Source of the DNA: Eupeodes corollae
Taxonomy: Eukaryota; Arthropoda; Insecta; Diptera; Syrphidae
Length of the DNA stretch: 64,000 bases
Reading direction: 5' to 3'
Assembly: GCF_945859685.1 (NCBI RefSeq)
Contig: NC_079149.1
Location: 115,045,575-115,109,574, forward strand
Position 1 is the first letter of the stretch. The number at the start of each line of letters is the position of its first letter. The translations under genes and the position numbers were made by a program. This document shows, piece after piece, positions 13,409 through 25,614 of the stretch. Under the pieces are notes generated by a model. The model made no database searches, was not told where the DNA came from, and saw nothing but the letters and a program-made list of their open reading frames with translations.

Positions 13409-16400
13409 TTTGGTATGATGCGCTTAGAAAACTTCAGATTTGTTTCCAATCGGTCATTTAAACTTTTTTTTTCTTGTCGCTAGGATAATTTGAAATATTT
13501 TTTGGATTTGTCAGTCATAAAACTTTTTGTCAAGTTGTTTAGAAACATACAGTAGGAATATGGAATTGCAAGGATATCATCCATGCGTGACTATCCTACG
13601 AATACAATTTTGTCCTACTTCAAAGTTTTCCACTTAAACATTCTAAATGCAATTAAAGTTGCTTACGGCTCAAGACTATTGGTTTATGATATTATGCAAC
13701 TAAGTTTTCCAAAATTGCTTAGGGTTTTATGGATAACTTTGATAGACAGATGTTGTTTCTTTGGCTGCACTAAATAACTATTTTGGGGCCGAAACTTTCA
13801 CGATTAAAAAAGACCGTAAATGAATGTATACCAATTGTTTTTATTCTAAATAATAAACCATTTAGTTATTTATAACATTTATTAATTTGTCGATTAAAGA
13901 TAAAATTTGTACAAAAAAAATTCCAACCGAAGATTTACAAGAAACACAAATTTAACGCAGCTGAGAAGTATTTCCATCAACTTAATTTCTTTGAATGAAT
14001 AAAGTAATAGTCCCTAACATAACTTTCTACATCTCTGTTTGTTAAAAATATTTCTTCGCTCTTCGTAGAATTTGAAAATTTCTTCAAAACAAATCAGAAA
14101 AGAATTAAATTCTAGCATAAACAAATTTCACAATCAAAATGTCTTATTTTCTATTTTAAAAGAATTTCCTTGAGGATTTTGACATTCTAAAAATCAATTT
14201 CCCACACACGGTACTTTTTGGCTCAGACCGTTGCCATTGGTGGCTTCTTAGCTCAGTGGAAGCCATTTTCAGAATTGTTTCAAAAACATCTATATTTATG
14301 TTATGGGACAAATGACAAGATATAAAAATTGAAGCATATACTTATTTTATAATATCCAAAATGGATGAAAATAAGTCCTTCACCACAAGTCATAGAAGAA
14401 ACATTTAAATTTGTCTTCTAACTGAACTGCTTTAGCTCCCACTTGACAAACTTCCATTGTTATGGTTCAAATCTTATCGAAATTTCAAAACACTACGAAC
14501 TTTCCCCAGAGCAATGATAACAAAAGACTTACAATCAGAAGCAATGTTCATTAATACAAAATTTGTCGTCAACTTAAAACTTTTTTATTGTCTTGATGCA
14601 AAAATGTCAGATAAAATTTCATAAGCCACATATTTGCTTTTTTCAATAACCTTTATAATCTGATAATTTTTGAAATATCGAGATATTCTTTTTTTTGTTT
14701 TTACTGCTTTATGCACCAACAGCTTTCGTTAATAGTAGATACCTATTTAAGTTCTTGAACCCCGAAGTAAAAATGCTCGAGAAAAAAGTGTAGAATCTCT
14801 TGAGATAAATACACACATGTGTTTTACTGCTTTTTTATGGTGGCAGCTTTTGGTGTGGCTGTTTAATATGTTTACGGGTTCAAGACAAACTTATATACCT
14901 TAACTCTTACCTTTACCATAGGAGGAGAGAACAATGGAATGCATTCCCTTAAAACAACTCTTGAGGCTCCTTCATCTTAAAAGAGTGTCCTTGGAAGTGC
15001 AGAATGCATTACATACCGTTACATATATTCAGACGCTTTTTCCGGTACTTTTTCTTATTTTCCCTTTAGGTGTTTCGTTGAGTTTTCTTCCAATTTTTTT
15101 TGTTTGAAAACTTAAAATATCATACCGTGTCGTCGTTGTCGTCGTTGTAACCGAACCGTTCTCAGTTTCCAGTTTCACTCGTTAAATAGAGTCACCACCG
15201 TTAAAGAGGATATAATAGTGCAGTAAGGAGCCAGAAGTGCTATATATACAACGCCATCTAGTTTGCTAGTGATACAAAACTCTGTGACGTGAGATATGAA
15301 GAAGGATCAGAATAAATGAGCGTTTTTGAATGTGGTCCATTAATTCTTAGTGGTGAGATGTTTCGTTCGTGTTTTACTTTTCTTTTTGGGTCTTTTTGCT
15401 TTGTCGTTGTTTTTTGTCTTTGAGAATTTAGATAGGTACCCAATCTTTTATTCTTCTTTAAGCTCGGAGGGATTTAAGACATCGGGCATGTTACTAGATA
15501 CTATACAACTCTATACACAACCCTGATGGCAGGTAAGGTATTCATCTATATACATGGGTATTTGTTGCGGGTTAAGTGCGGTTTGTACTTTTTTCTACAC
15601 CATCACAGGTGAATCGAGTTTAGAGAATACGGGGTATAAACGTTTTGCACTTTATTATGAAGGAAATTTTTGTTTTCTTGAGTTCGTTTTTTGGCAGATA
15701 CGCGAGAAGTATAGTTTCTTTTGCGGGTGTTGGGATAAAATAGATTGGATTTTTATGCTTGAGGGGATGTTTTATTAAAAGGTGTTTTATGCTTTTTTTT
15801 TGTATAGGTAAATCTATCTGGGAAGATTTTATAGAGGTGTTAATACATTTGGCAGTGCGCATATAAAAAAATACCCTAGTTGAAAGTATCCACGTTTTTT
15901 AGTTAGGGTTTTGTATATAGTTTTTCATTTTGAAGCATTTGGTTGATGAAATGTTTTTTGCCTATATTTAGGTAATTTAAGCTTCTGGTACAAGAGAATT
16001 ATAGGAAATGTTCAGGGTGTATTTGTTTAGTCCAAGGTTTATGGGCTATAAATTTTCACCCAGGTCCAGCTATTTACCTTCATGCTTAAAAGTGAATCAG
16101 CTAACAAAAGTAGTTACATAAAAGCTTACTAGCTCTTTGTTTAGAAGGCTACTGTTCTGTTTTAACCCTTTTTATATTTTGTTCAAAAACTTTTTTGGCT
16201 GTAATATTTTCAGCTGAAAAATTTGACGGAATAACATCGCAATTAACTTTCTTGTAATGTTTAGAAATATCAAAAACTCTTTCTAATATTTTATATTTCA
16301 ATTACATTATTGACACCACTTTAAAAAATATTTCTAAAAAATGTTGTAAGCTTGTGAACTTAAACAAAACAAGATGGCTTTATAGCTAACTTTTTTGTTA

Positions 16401-16593
16401 ACATCCCTGAAATAGTTGATGACTATGATCAGGGTTATCCATTTTGTGGTTTCAAGAGTAAAAGTAAAAAATCATATAAAATAATTTGTTTTTATGATGT
16501 GTCTTATAAAGTTTTGAATGTTGAAATTTAATGTGAAACGTTACATCTTTTAAATGACCTCCACGCGAACTATTCTAAGAATATATTCTTTTT
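13409..16593. other. AT-rich DNA with a small promoter-like pocket near 15.1-15.3 kb
   Basis: Mostly featureless A/T-rich DNA. Around 15120-15300 the composition changes, with CGTCGTTGTCGTCGTTG, TCAGTTTCC and a TATATATA box near 15240 that could belong to a promoter or 5' UTR. I could not place a start site or coding exon. The overlapping frames at 15554-15862 on both strands show no domain. Confidence 0.3.
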
Positions 16594-17335
16594 TTATGTA
16601 ATCTCAGCCATAATTTGACGAATGTTCGTTTTTAAGTGCTCAAGAGTTAAAGCTTTATTTGCATAAACACGGTCTTTTGCGTAGTCCCAAATAAAAATTC
16701 CAGAGGTGTCGATCCGGATGATATTGGTGGCCAGTCCATATTCGCTCGAGTTGTGTGACATGTAGCACCGTCTTGTAAAACAACATATTTTCCAAGTTGT
16801 TTTCTTCAATAGAAGTGACAGTCGTTCCACCGTCGTCGTTTTCGAAGAAGTAAGGTATAATCATACCCCCGAACCAAAGAGCGCACCAAACAGTGACTTT
16901 TTGTGGGTGTAATCGCCTCTCTACAATTACTTGAGAAATTTCAGAAACCTAAATACGACAATATTGTTTATTACCGAGTGAAAAATGTGCTTTGTGTTTA
17001 AAGTTGAGATTTAATACTTTGTTTTTAAATATTAGTTTATTTTATCGTTATCAAATTGTACTAATTTTTATATGTTTGATGTATTGAAAATAAATATTAT
17101 TACTGTTCAGAATCTTAAAACATCACTTCGTCTCTGAAGAACATTTTGTTCAAAAAATTGCCGTTCATGGACTGTTGTTCAAGCACCGATTCGACTTATC
17201 TACGAAGTGACGTTGTGAGTGGTCACCAGGCTTAAGTTTTTGTCTGAGCTCGACTTTACATGGATGTAGGTGTAGATCCAAATGCAAAATGCGATCCTTA
17301 AGCGATCCATTTTCATAAATGTCAGACTTTCAACT
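16594..17335 (-). mobile_element. Mariner-like DNA transposon, second lineage, decayed
   Basis: The minus strand gives scattered transposase blocks in several phases, from the N-terminal side: LHPCKVELRQKLKPGDHSQR (near 17300-17200), ERRLHPQKVTVWCALWFGG and IIPYFFENDDG (near 16930-16830), and the C-terminal DYAKDRVYANKALTLEHLKT (near 16690-16630). The order is right for an IS630-Tc1-mariner transposase, but the frame changes at least twice and the region of the first catalytic aspartate is scrambled. It differs in sequence from copies 1-3, so it is a separate family. Confidence 0.85.
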
Positions 17336-17529
17336 GTAAAAAAAATCTTTTAACAACAAAGATTGGAAGATGTCGAATTCCAGCCCCATACTTTTGAAAC
17401 TAAAAAATGGAAAACCCCTTATATCTTCCTTTTCGCAAATCAGTCATATCCGATACCCTTGTGTTGCTAGATTTTATATCCCTATGCTATTCCCCGATAG
17501 TTTTAGAAAAGTGTAGAAATCCTTTTTTT

Positions 17530-18085
17530 GAACCCCTTTATTTCATATTCAAACTTTCTTTAAGAACATAATACATTTCCTGGCATATGGAATAAGTCGT
17601 TTTTAACATCAATATTCAAGGAAGTTGACAAGGCAGACATAACAAACTACATGCCCAACACCTTTTTAAATTCTCAAGCAAATATTTAAACGCTCAAGAA
17701 CAAGGTTATGAAGGTGACTGCATTTACCAGTGTATATTTTTCTAAAGCTTTCGACCAACTTAGTCACGCAATTATTCTATTTAAACTTAAATAACTGGGT
17801 TTTGTTGTACTCTTTGTAAGCTTGGATCACATCTTATCTTAAAAACAAATTCTACCAAGTAAAATTTGGAATTGGTCTTTTAGAACTTTTTGTAGCTCAA
17901 TCTGGTGATCTCCATAGGGAAGCTATTTTATTGGTTTTCTGTCCATACTGTCTAGAAACGACGTTACGACATGTTACCGATCAACTAAATTTACGTTTTT
18001 GCTAATAAAATAAGGATTCTCAAATTAATAAAATCCATCCACGATTGTATACTTCTGCAGAATGACATTGATAGTTTCACATTTT
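17530..18085 (+). mobile_element. Jockey-like non-LTR retrotransposon fragment (reverse transcriptase)
   Basis: Decayed reverse transcriptase can be followed on the plus strand: KADITNYMPN (fingers), then VYFSKAFDQLSHAIILFKLK near 17733-17790, which is the motif A region (F-S-K-A-F-D). Further downstream are weak matches to the palm and thumb. Stops occur throughout and no endonuclease or 3' tail is seen. The assignment rests on the order of these blocks; the Jockey/CR1 group is the best fit. Confidence 0.7.
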
Positions 18086-18929
18086 TGTTTAAGTAAAATA
18101 TCCCTTTTTTAAACACTTCAAAAATTCAAAAATAAATAAGCCCAACGCACTAACCATCATTCCAAGTTGGATAAAAGTGTATTATTTTACTTTCTAACAA
18201 AATAGGAAATAGCGTTTTACATTTTGACAGAAAATACAAATTAATATTTGCAATATTTTTTGTTTTCATAAATAAAATTAACTATAAAATTTTGATCCAG
18301 CCTTTCAAAATCCATCCCTATATTTTATACATCCACCTATAAAATGTTATTTCTAAAATAAAAACTTATACAAACAAAGAAAAACAAATACTCAAAAACA
18401 CAGTAAAGCCGCTTAAGAGTTTATTAAAGAAAAAGAAAACCACAACAACAAAAAATCTTTTAATTCACAAAAATATTTTAATGCATTATTCATCATTTAA
18501 TATTAATTTTTCATGTTCATTGAATTAAATGCTTTTCAAATATAAAAAGAGAAAAACAAATACCTTAAACTCATAAAACATAGAAGTCGTTAAGCGCAGA
18601 CAACCGGAAATATTCCATTATCTCTCTTAAAAAAATTACATAAAAAAATTAAAAAAGAAAAAAATATTTAATAGCAAATCAATAAAACCAATATTAAAAA
18701 TAATCAAAGTGGTCTTTTATCTTCAAAAAAAAAAAAAAACACACACACACACAATAATCCTTCTTTAAAATCTAAACAAAATATAAAAGGGATAAAGTTT
18801 AGTCACAAGCACTTGTTTTTCTGGAACATTTATTAAAGTTTAATGTTAGAATACCTCAAAGCACAACAAAGATAAGACCTTTCGCATATAGCTACCAGTA
18901 TATCAATATAATATTAAACTCACTCTAGA
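18086..18929. other. Very AT-rich DNA with poly-A and CA microsatellite
   Basis: A poly-A run passes directly into an (AC)n tract at about 18739-18753. There is no coding signal. Confidence 0.5.
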
Positions 18930-19085
18930 ACCTTATTACAAAAAGTTTACAAAATTTTGCATCACCAGCATAATTTAAGACATTAGATATCTTCATAACC
19001 AGTTTTAAATGCATTAGCGAATAAAATGAAAAGTATAGGATCTAAACGACTGTCGTGTGGTATCCCATAATACACTGAAATAAGC
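18930..19085 (-). mobile_element. Jockey-like reverse transcriptase fragment, antisense
   Basis: The minus strand reads GIPHDSRLDPILFILFANAF and then, after a stop, YAGDAK. These correspond in order and spacing to reverse transcriptase motif B (G-x-P-x-x-S-x-L-x-P-x-L-F) and a damaged catalytic Y-A-D-D box. The fragment is only ~150 bp and its flanks show nothing more. It may derive from the same family as the fragment at 17530-18085 but lies in the opposite orientation. Confidence 0.6.
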
Positions 19086-19660
19086 CTCAATTAATGTTGA
19101 AAAAAAAAAAACAATTTAGTTTGGTCTACGCATTTAATAATTTCATAATTTAAGTTTAAAAATTATTTGCTGCTCATTGTTTCCAACTTATTTTCCAAAA
19201 ATCGAAGAAATTACCAATAAACCTCCAAATAACTAATTTAGAAATAAATATAACATCATAAATATCCCGAAAATACACAATACTTAAATCGTTTTCCAAT
19301 GTTTAAGTAACAATACCTAGGTTATACAAATTTCTTAATCTATGAACAAACTTGGAAACATAATTTAAACAAAAATGTTACTATGCTTTACTCGCAAACA
19401 TTACCTAACCCCTCAGAAATTCCTCATTAAATATTTTATAAATTGTTTATTTTGGTTACCAAAACGAAGAAATTTGCATTTTCCTAGGTAACGGCTTTCA
19501 TTCGAATGTGAATGACTGACTTTACATTGAGGGAGAAAGACATGAGAGAAATATGGAGGGATTGGGATAATGTCGATACTGATTTGAAACATGTCAAAAA
19601 ACTCTTAAAGACCTCTTTCAACACATTTAACTCTCAACTTACTTACCTATATTCGAAATA
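19086..19660. other. AT-rich DNA, nothing recognised
   Basis: A/T-rich spacer before the GC-richer pocket; no coding or mobile-element signal seen. Confidence 0.5.
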
Positions 19661-20225
19661 ATTCCATAAACATTTATGCGAGCCTAGCTTTGAGGTCTTT
19701 GCTTATATCGACTCTCTCTATCTCTCTCTCTTTCTCACCGTGTATACATAAATATGACGACAACCCAAGACATTTATAAGATAACGTCTTTGAAGGACGA
19801 AAAATAAAATCATTAAAGCAAGAGCAAACTTTACCAACAATGGAAATTATTGTCGCACCCTTGAATTGCCAGAAATTTCTTCCGCAAACAACCAACCCAA
19901 TAACGGTAACGCAACTACAAGCGACGAACGGCAAATGGCAAATTGCGGCGACGACGTTAACGGTAACGGTGGAGTTAGAGATTCTGTAAAATGTTTCAAA
20001 TTTCAAATCCCGCCTTACCGACATGCCGAGCAACAAATAAAATAAATCACGTCTCGGCTTCCTATACATACATACATTATATCCATCCGTACATATTTTT
20101 GGAGGGGGTTATAAGGGAAACAAAATGGCTGGGAATGGTGGTTTCCTACGATGTTCCCACGTTCCGTATCCGCACCCTTTCACAACTCATACAATCTTGA
20201 GTAGGAGATCTTGACATGGGATAAG
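19661..20225. other. GC-richer pocket, possible exon or UTR
   Basis: Mixed-sequence DNA with a TC-rich tract at 19718-19737. A minus-strand frame of 131 codons (19674-20069) and plus-strand frames overlap here. None shows a domain, and the minus frame is rich in Cys and Val without a plausible signal or membrane pattern. An ATG in excellent fly context (AACAAAATGGCT near 20124) opens only about 28 codons. I treat the region as a possible transcribed leader of the feature that follows. Confidence 0.25.
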
Positions 20226-20513
20226 ATGATGGAGACAAGCTCTGAAGAGGAGGCAAGGATTGAGCTTGAGATTGAGAGCGTCGAGATAGTAGGTGAAGCG
20301 AGGGTTGTTGGTGGGGGCTGTGAAAGAATAAAAACAACCTACAATGAAAAATGTCCACACTTTGATTTAATTGCCATTAAAATTTTACGACCTGGAAATG
20401 GCAATCTTTCGGTAAGTTCGTGCGGGATGGTTTTTGCTCTTTAATAGTTTTCTTTTTTCTTTCGTTCTTTCTTTTCGTTTATCCTTTTTTTATTTTTTTT
20501 TTTTTTGCAGTAG
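20226..20513 (+). CDS. Candidate small spliced ORF, unrecognised
   Basis: An ATGATG at 20226, with an in-frame stop upstream, opens a frame rich in acidic residues (TSSEEEARIELEIESVEI) followed by a basic/hydrophobic part (DLIAIKILRPGNGNL). The frame runs into a consensus donor (TTTCG|GTAAGT, intron from 20412). A long pyrimidine tract ending in TTTTGCAG at 20510 would close a 99-nt intron, a usual size for fly short introns. Joining these sites puts a TAG directly at the junction, giving 62 codons; unspliced, the frame stops at 20444 after 72 codons. No family is recognised. It could equally be a spliced non-coding transcript or chance, and only the donor/acceptor pair lifts it above the background. 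Confidence 0.25.
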
Positions 20514-22689
20514 TCGAAGTCGTCATACAAAGGATAGTTCCGCCGGAAACGAGTTTTGAAAGGATAGAGAGGTTAGGTTAGGTATAGGTATATTGGAGGT
20601 ATGTAGTGAGGTTGAAGTAGGTCGAAGTTGGAAGAAATGTATTTTTGTACTTCTCCTACTGATTCGTATACAAGGAAGGAACCTCAAAGACGACATCTTG
20701 TCTGAAAAGTTTGTTGTGATTTGCTTTCACTATTTTGATCAGATCCATTGGGGCGCCAATTATTTTATTTTGACTAAAAACTTAAATGTGTGTTTCTAAT
20801 CAATTTATTAGACTGAAAGGGGTCGAGAATCAGGGAAGGGGGTGGTAAGGTAGGTAGGTACATATGTATGTATTTTGTATCGAAATCGGAAGAGAAAATT
20901 CTTTGAAATAAAAGCAACAACAATACTCGTGTGTGTGATTTCAATAGACTTTTTTTCTTCTATTCTTTTCTTTTCATGCGAGACATTAATGATGGGAAAT
21001 CTTAATTGGTTCTGCCACATGGTGAAGTGAAGATGAAAATCATTCTTCCTGAGATCTTAAGTGAGCTCTAGATTGGTGTATCTACTACCGCCTTACAAAG
21101 AGGTAAATAAGTAAAAACCTTTTTATGGTGGCGAGAATCTGTAAAGGTTATGGTCGTTAGTTTTAGTAGGGTATTAAAGACTTAAGTGAAATAAGTGAAT
21201 AGAGAGAATGAGTATGTGAAGTCTTTTATTAAATAGAAGACATTCAATAAAATATTATCATTTAGGGAAAGAAAACTTGAGATACAATTTTGTGGAATAA
21301 CGAAGCAAAAGAATATGTATACCTATATGTATTTGAATGGTTTCAATCTAGTTTCAATCAAGTTGAATGATTTTTCTGGAAAAAGAAAGAATAATCGTCA
21401 AAATTGAGATTCAAGCATTTAGTTCCGTTTTAAGTTCAAAAAATATTTCTAAGAAAAACATTCCATAGTTAAAGAACTTAATGAAAGCTATGTTTTGAAA
21501 AGCACTTCAAAGTTAAAACCTAATTGAAACACGCAATTAATTCCGTTACTTCTCGAAAAACTTAATGAAGAGAAAGATTTGTGGTTTCTCATTACGTATG
21601 CGTTTGCACTGCAAATATTGTACAATTGTGTCATATATAGAACAATTCTAGAATTTTAAATACAAAAATATGAAGACTTTTATAAAAGATCTCGCTCAAA
21701 GGCTTTGGATTCCATTTATGTAGAAACGTACAAAAAATTACCTACATTAATTCCCAATATGATTTTGGGAAAAATATGTGGAATCTAACAAAATAAAAAA
21801 AGTCCCTCCAATATAAGGAACATGTTTCCCAATTAAAAATGTGCTTAGACAAAATAATGAGCCTTAAGATTTGATTAGCTTTAAACACTATTTTAAATAG
21901 GAAAGAAAGACAGTCATTGATCTAAAAAATGCTCTTAAAATTCCCCTGAGTCAGGACGCAATCCCTCTCTCTTACTCCCTCATGTGGTTTAAAAGAATTA
22001 TGCTTGCTTAATAAAAAATTATTATGTTTGGTAGAAAGTATACCTTCTTTCTTTCAAGACAAAGAAAAAACTCAAGTATACAATGCAAGTGTTGTGTTAG
22101 CTAATTCTTTCTATCCTACAATCCCCATCGCATACACTACTACATAAAGAACGACCATTCTCACTTCTTTAAGTCTTTTTCGTTAATACGAACTACGAAA
22201 TAAGATGAAACAAAACAGAAACCTTTCCTCTCACAGATTTCACTCTTTTTTTCCCAGAGTGGTCGCCTCAAAAAAAAAACAAAGTACTATTTTTGTTTGT
22301 TTATTTTTAGACTTGAAAATATATAGAGACATTTAAAAATATAAACATTAAATAAATTTCCAAAAAAGTGAAGTTTTAAAAAATGTACTTGCAATATATT
22401 GCGAGTCTGAATATGTTCAGAATTTTATTTTAAAAATTCTTGAAAACTTTAAAACCTATTCACTAGGCAACCATGCTGAATAGTTTATTTTTTTCGCCCT
22501 TTGTTCAGCACATCTTTCCTTAACCTCTTTACTAAGCATCAATCAATGCAAAAAGCTACTTCTAACCTGTATTGGTTTTCAATACACCTTCTTCAATTTG
22601 TATTAGAATTGCTAATGTAGAAGAAACAATATAAACAAATAAATTTTTCAGTCCTCAGCGCAACTTAAACCATATTTATTACGCAATGA
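20514..22689. other. AT-rich DNA, nothing recognised
   Basis: Contains GGTTAGGTTAGG and GGTAGGTAGGTA words near 20570 and 20850, common in fly non-coding DNA. No coding or element signal was identified. Confidence 0.45.
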
Positions 22690-24200
22690 AAAGAAAAACA
22701 ATGTTCCTTAATTTGCAGCATGATAGCCTAATACACAAATGGGATGTCTCTGATTTGGAAATCAAATGTTTTTTTAAAAATCATAAATCTTCCGTTTAAC
22801 AACTTGCCCATTTTTGCATACAAGTAAAATAAAAAAATTAATTCTTCTCCTAATTCAAAAAAATTACTTTTGAGGTACCAGGTGATCATGTTTCATAGCA
22901 AGTATTATTTTCTACTTTTGTGCATTCATTTAAATTGTTCTTCGCCGTTAAAGAAGGTACAACAACATTTTTGGTTTTGTATTTTGTTTGCTTTCTTCTA
23001 TTGTGCCTTTCTATTCTTGTTCTCTTTTTAAAAATGTTGTTCCTTCTAAATTACATATACTTAAACAAACTGAGGAGAGTGGGTGTGGCCAAAGCTACAT
23101 TGGTGTTTGTGATCGCGATTGTATAGTTAGAAAAATAAACTAACACAACAAACGGATTTTTTCCTTGGAAGTATTGAAGAGCTTAAAATCTACTACGCAT
23201 CATGATCGCCTAGTGTGCAGGGAAGTACTTGATTTTTTTGAGAACTGTTATCTTTTCGCACTCTTAAATAGAAAGGTTTCTTTCTTGAGTAAATAAAAGA
23301 AAAAGAAAAAAGGTGAGGGAGTTCAGACTCAGCTCTTTTTAAATTATTGAAATTTTCCAATTCAGAATTAATGAATTAATTTATTTAAAGTTATGATTCT
23401 TTTGTATGAAAATGTTTTAGTTTTGGAATGTTATTAAATAATTACTACTAAATTAAAAAGAAAATGAATATGAAGATGGCGTAGGCGTAGGCGTAGGCGC
23501 AGGTACGTATTTGTTTATTTTTCGGTAATTTTTAAAACGAGTTAAATCAAAAATATGCCTACTTTGCTTCAATACTTTCTAAAGACGCTAAAGATTTTAA
23601 CTTTTCATTAGAAAATATGTAAGGGAGTCGCAAGTCAAAAAAAAGAAATTAACAAGTTGGTATTATTATGCTCTTTTTACCATTGCTAAATTTAATTTTA
23701 ATACATTTTGATATATTAACTTTGCCTATTATATTAATTTATATAAACAATCTTTTTTTTTCTTTTTTTTTATTTTATTTTCTTTAGAACGAGGAAGTAA
23801 TTGATTGAGAATGAGCATAGAAGAGGAACCTGTCGGTAATCGAAGCGGCCACTAAGTTATAGTTTCTAATTGGCATACATATGTACCAGGTTAATAGCAA
23901 TTGTAATTTGGAATATGTATTATATGTACTACAATTTAAGCTTTCAGTTTTTAAAACTTGAGTAACATCTGGTTTTTAGGCTTCCCGATAGAATCAATCA
24001 GCAAATCCGTCAACTACATGCATGAGAACGAGCTCTTTTCTATGCCATCAAATCATTCGACTCAACCGGTGTTATCAAATAAAAATGTTTTTCTTAAGTA
24101 ACTTTGTTTTAGCAGTCGTCTTAAGTCTGACATTCTACAAGAGATAAAGAAATAATGGTATAATTTGTTAATAAATAAATGAATTTAAAAAAGTTTGTTT
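22690..24200 (+). repeat. Array monomer 1 (type A)
   Basis: Key landmarks: GCATGATAGCCTA at 22718, CCAGGTGATCATG at 22878, GTTAAAGAAGGTACAAC near 22946, CATGATCGCCTAG at 23201, GAGGGAGTTCAGACTC near 23310, and AAGTCTGACATTCTACAAG near 24124. It also carries a private (GGCGTA)n insertion at 23478. Confidence 0.75.
23478..23502 (+). repeat. GGCGTA hexamer microsatellite
   Basis: About four tandem GGCGTA units, the last changed to GGCGCA, inside monomer 1. It is absent at the equivalent place in the other monomers, so it is a recent local expansion. Confidence 0.8.
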
Positions 24201-24229
24201 GTATGGTTTAAATGTTATATCGTAATTTC

Positions 24230-25595
24230 AGCAAAAAATAATCCTTAATCTGACATCTGTGCATTAATTCTCATTGTTCGTCACCACTTCCAAAGAAAAA
24301 AACTAATTTAAGCAAATGTCAATAAAAAAAGGAAGCGAGGCGGAGGGAGAGAGAGAGAAATGATATAAATTTCAAGAATTAGGAATCCATAGAGATCAAT
24401 TTTTTTTTACAGAAATTTGAGCCTTTTCATAATTTTTAAGAAGTATGCACAAGTCAAAAAAAATTCCATTCAAATGGACATGGCTAAATCAATTCAATTT
24501 GATTTACCAGGCGATCATGCCGCCAAAGAAGGTACAACTATATTTTGTATTTTGTCTTGCTGTGCATTTTGTTTTTCCTTGCATAAACACACTAAAAGAA
24601 ATTTAGGAGAGTGGGCGTACTCAATCTATCAATAGTGTTAGGTGATCGTGATAGCATAATTATAGAAACATAACTAACACACCCGCATATTTTTTGCTTT
24701 TGTTTTGGTTTTCTTTGGAAGTATTGATAAAAGACGGAATATAGAGGTAACACAAAAATTGGGTACAATATACCGACTACGCATCATGATCACCTAGTAC
24801 GCAGGGAAGTATTTGTTTAATAGTTATCGTAAAAACCAATACATAAGTTGGTTCATGAATTGGAAAGGAGACAATATTTTTTTTTCTTAACTAAGTAGAT
24901 AAAAAAGAAGAAGAGAATAAAAAGGTGAGGGAGTTCAGACGCAGTGGAATAAAATAAAATACTTTTTAAATTATATATTGCCAAAAGAAATAATAGTGAA
25001 TCAGTTAAACATAAATTATATTTATTTTATATTAATATTTTCAAATACGAAAGATTTTTACTTACCGCTGCTTAATTGTTGTACGAACCTTGCAAGTTTT
25101 AAAAAAATAAAAAAAATAGTCGATAGCTGTTTTTATTATTTTTATTTGTGTTTTTATATAAACTTAAATTACTGTAGTAATTTATACAAACATTAATATA
25201 CGTTCTTTTTTATTCCCTTTCTTTTGAACGGGGAAGTTATTGATTGAGATTGATGTCAAGTAATTCAGCATCAAAGCGGCGCGCGTCGGTAATCCAAGGG
25301 ACCACGAAATCATAATTACTAGATGTCAAATTTACCAGATCAATAGCAATTGGCATTTGGAATATGTATTATATACTTGTACTTCAATTTTAGCCCTCAG
25401 TTTCTAAAGCTTGAATAACATTTCGTTTTAAGGCTCCCCAATCAACTAATGGATAAGAACGAGCTCTATTCTATGCCATCACATTTTTCGACTTGTATGG
25501 TATTAGTGGATCAAATATAAATTCTGCCTTAAGTAACTTTGTTTCAGCAGTCGTCTTCAGTCTGACATCATAGAAGAGAAAAAGAAATAAGAAAT
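24230..25595 (+). repeat. Array monomer 2 (type B)
   Basis: Landmarks: CCAGGCGATCATGCC at 24507, GGAGAGTGGGCGTACTC near 24607, CATGATCACCTAG at 24784, GAGGGAGTTCAGACGC near 24927, and CAGTCTGACATCATAG near 25558. The stretch 24980-25095 is nearly identical to 27670-27780 in monomer 4. Confidence 0.75.
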
Positions 25596-25614
25596 AAGAA
25601 AAAAAAAACAAATA

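Noticed and set aside
14240..14275. tRNA-like A box (TTAGCTCAGTGG)
   Set aside because: No B box at the right distance and no cloverleaf can be drawn; a chance match.
16594..16864. Two overlapping minus-strand proteins as separate genes
   Set aside because: Both are phase-shifted pieces of a single decayed mariner transposase.
19674..20069. 131-codon minus-strand frame
   Set aside because: The longest frame outside transposons, but with no domain and overlapped by competing frames on the other strand; the GC-richer composition alone can give this length.
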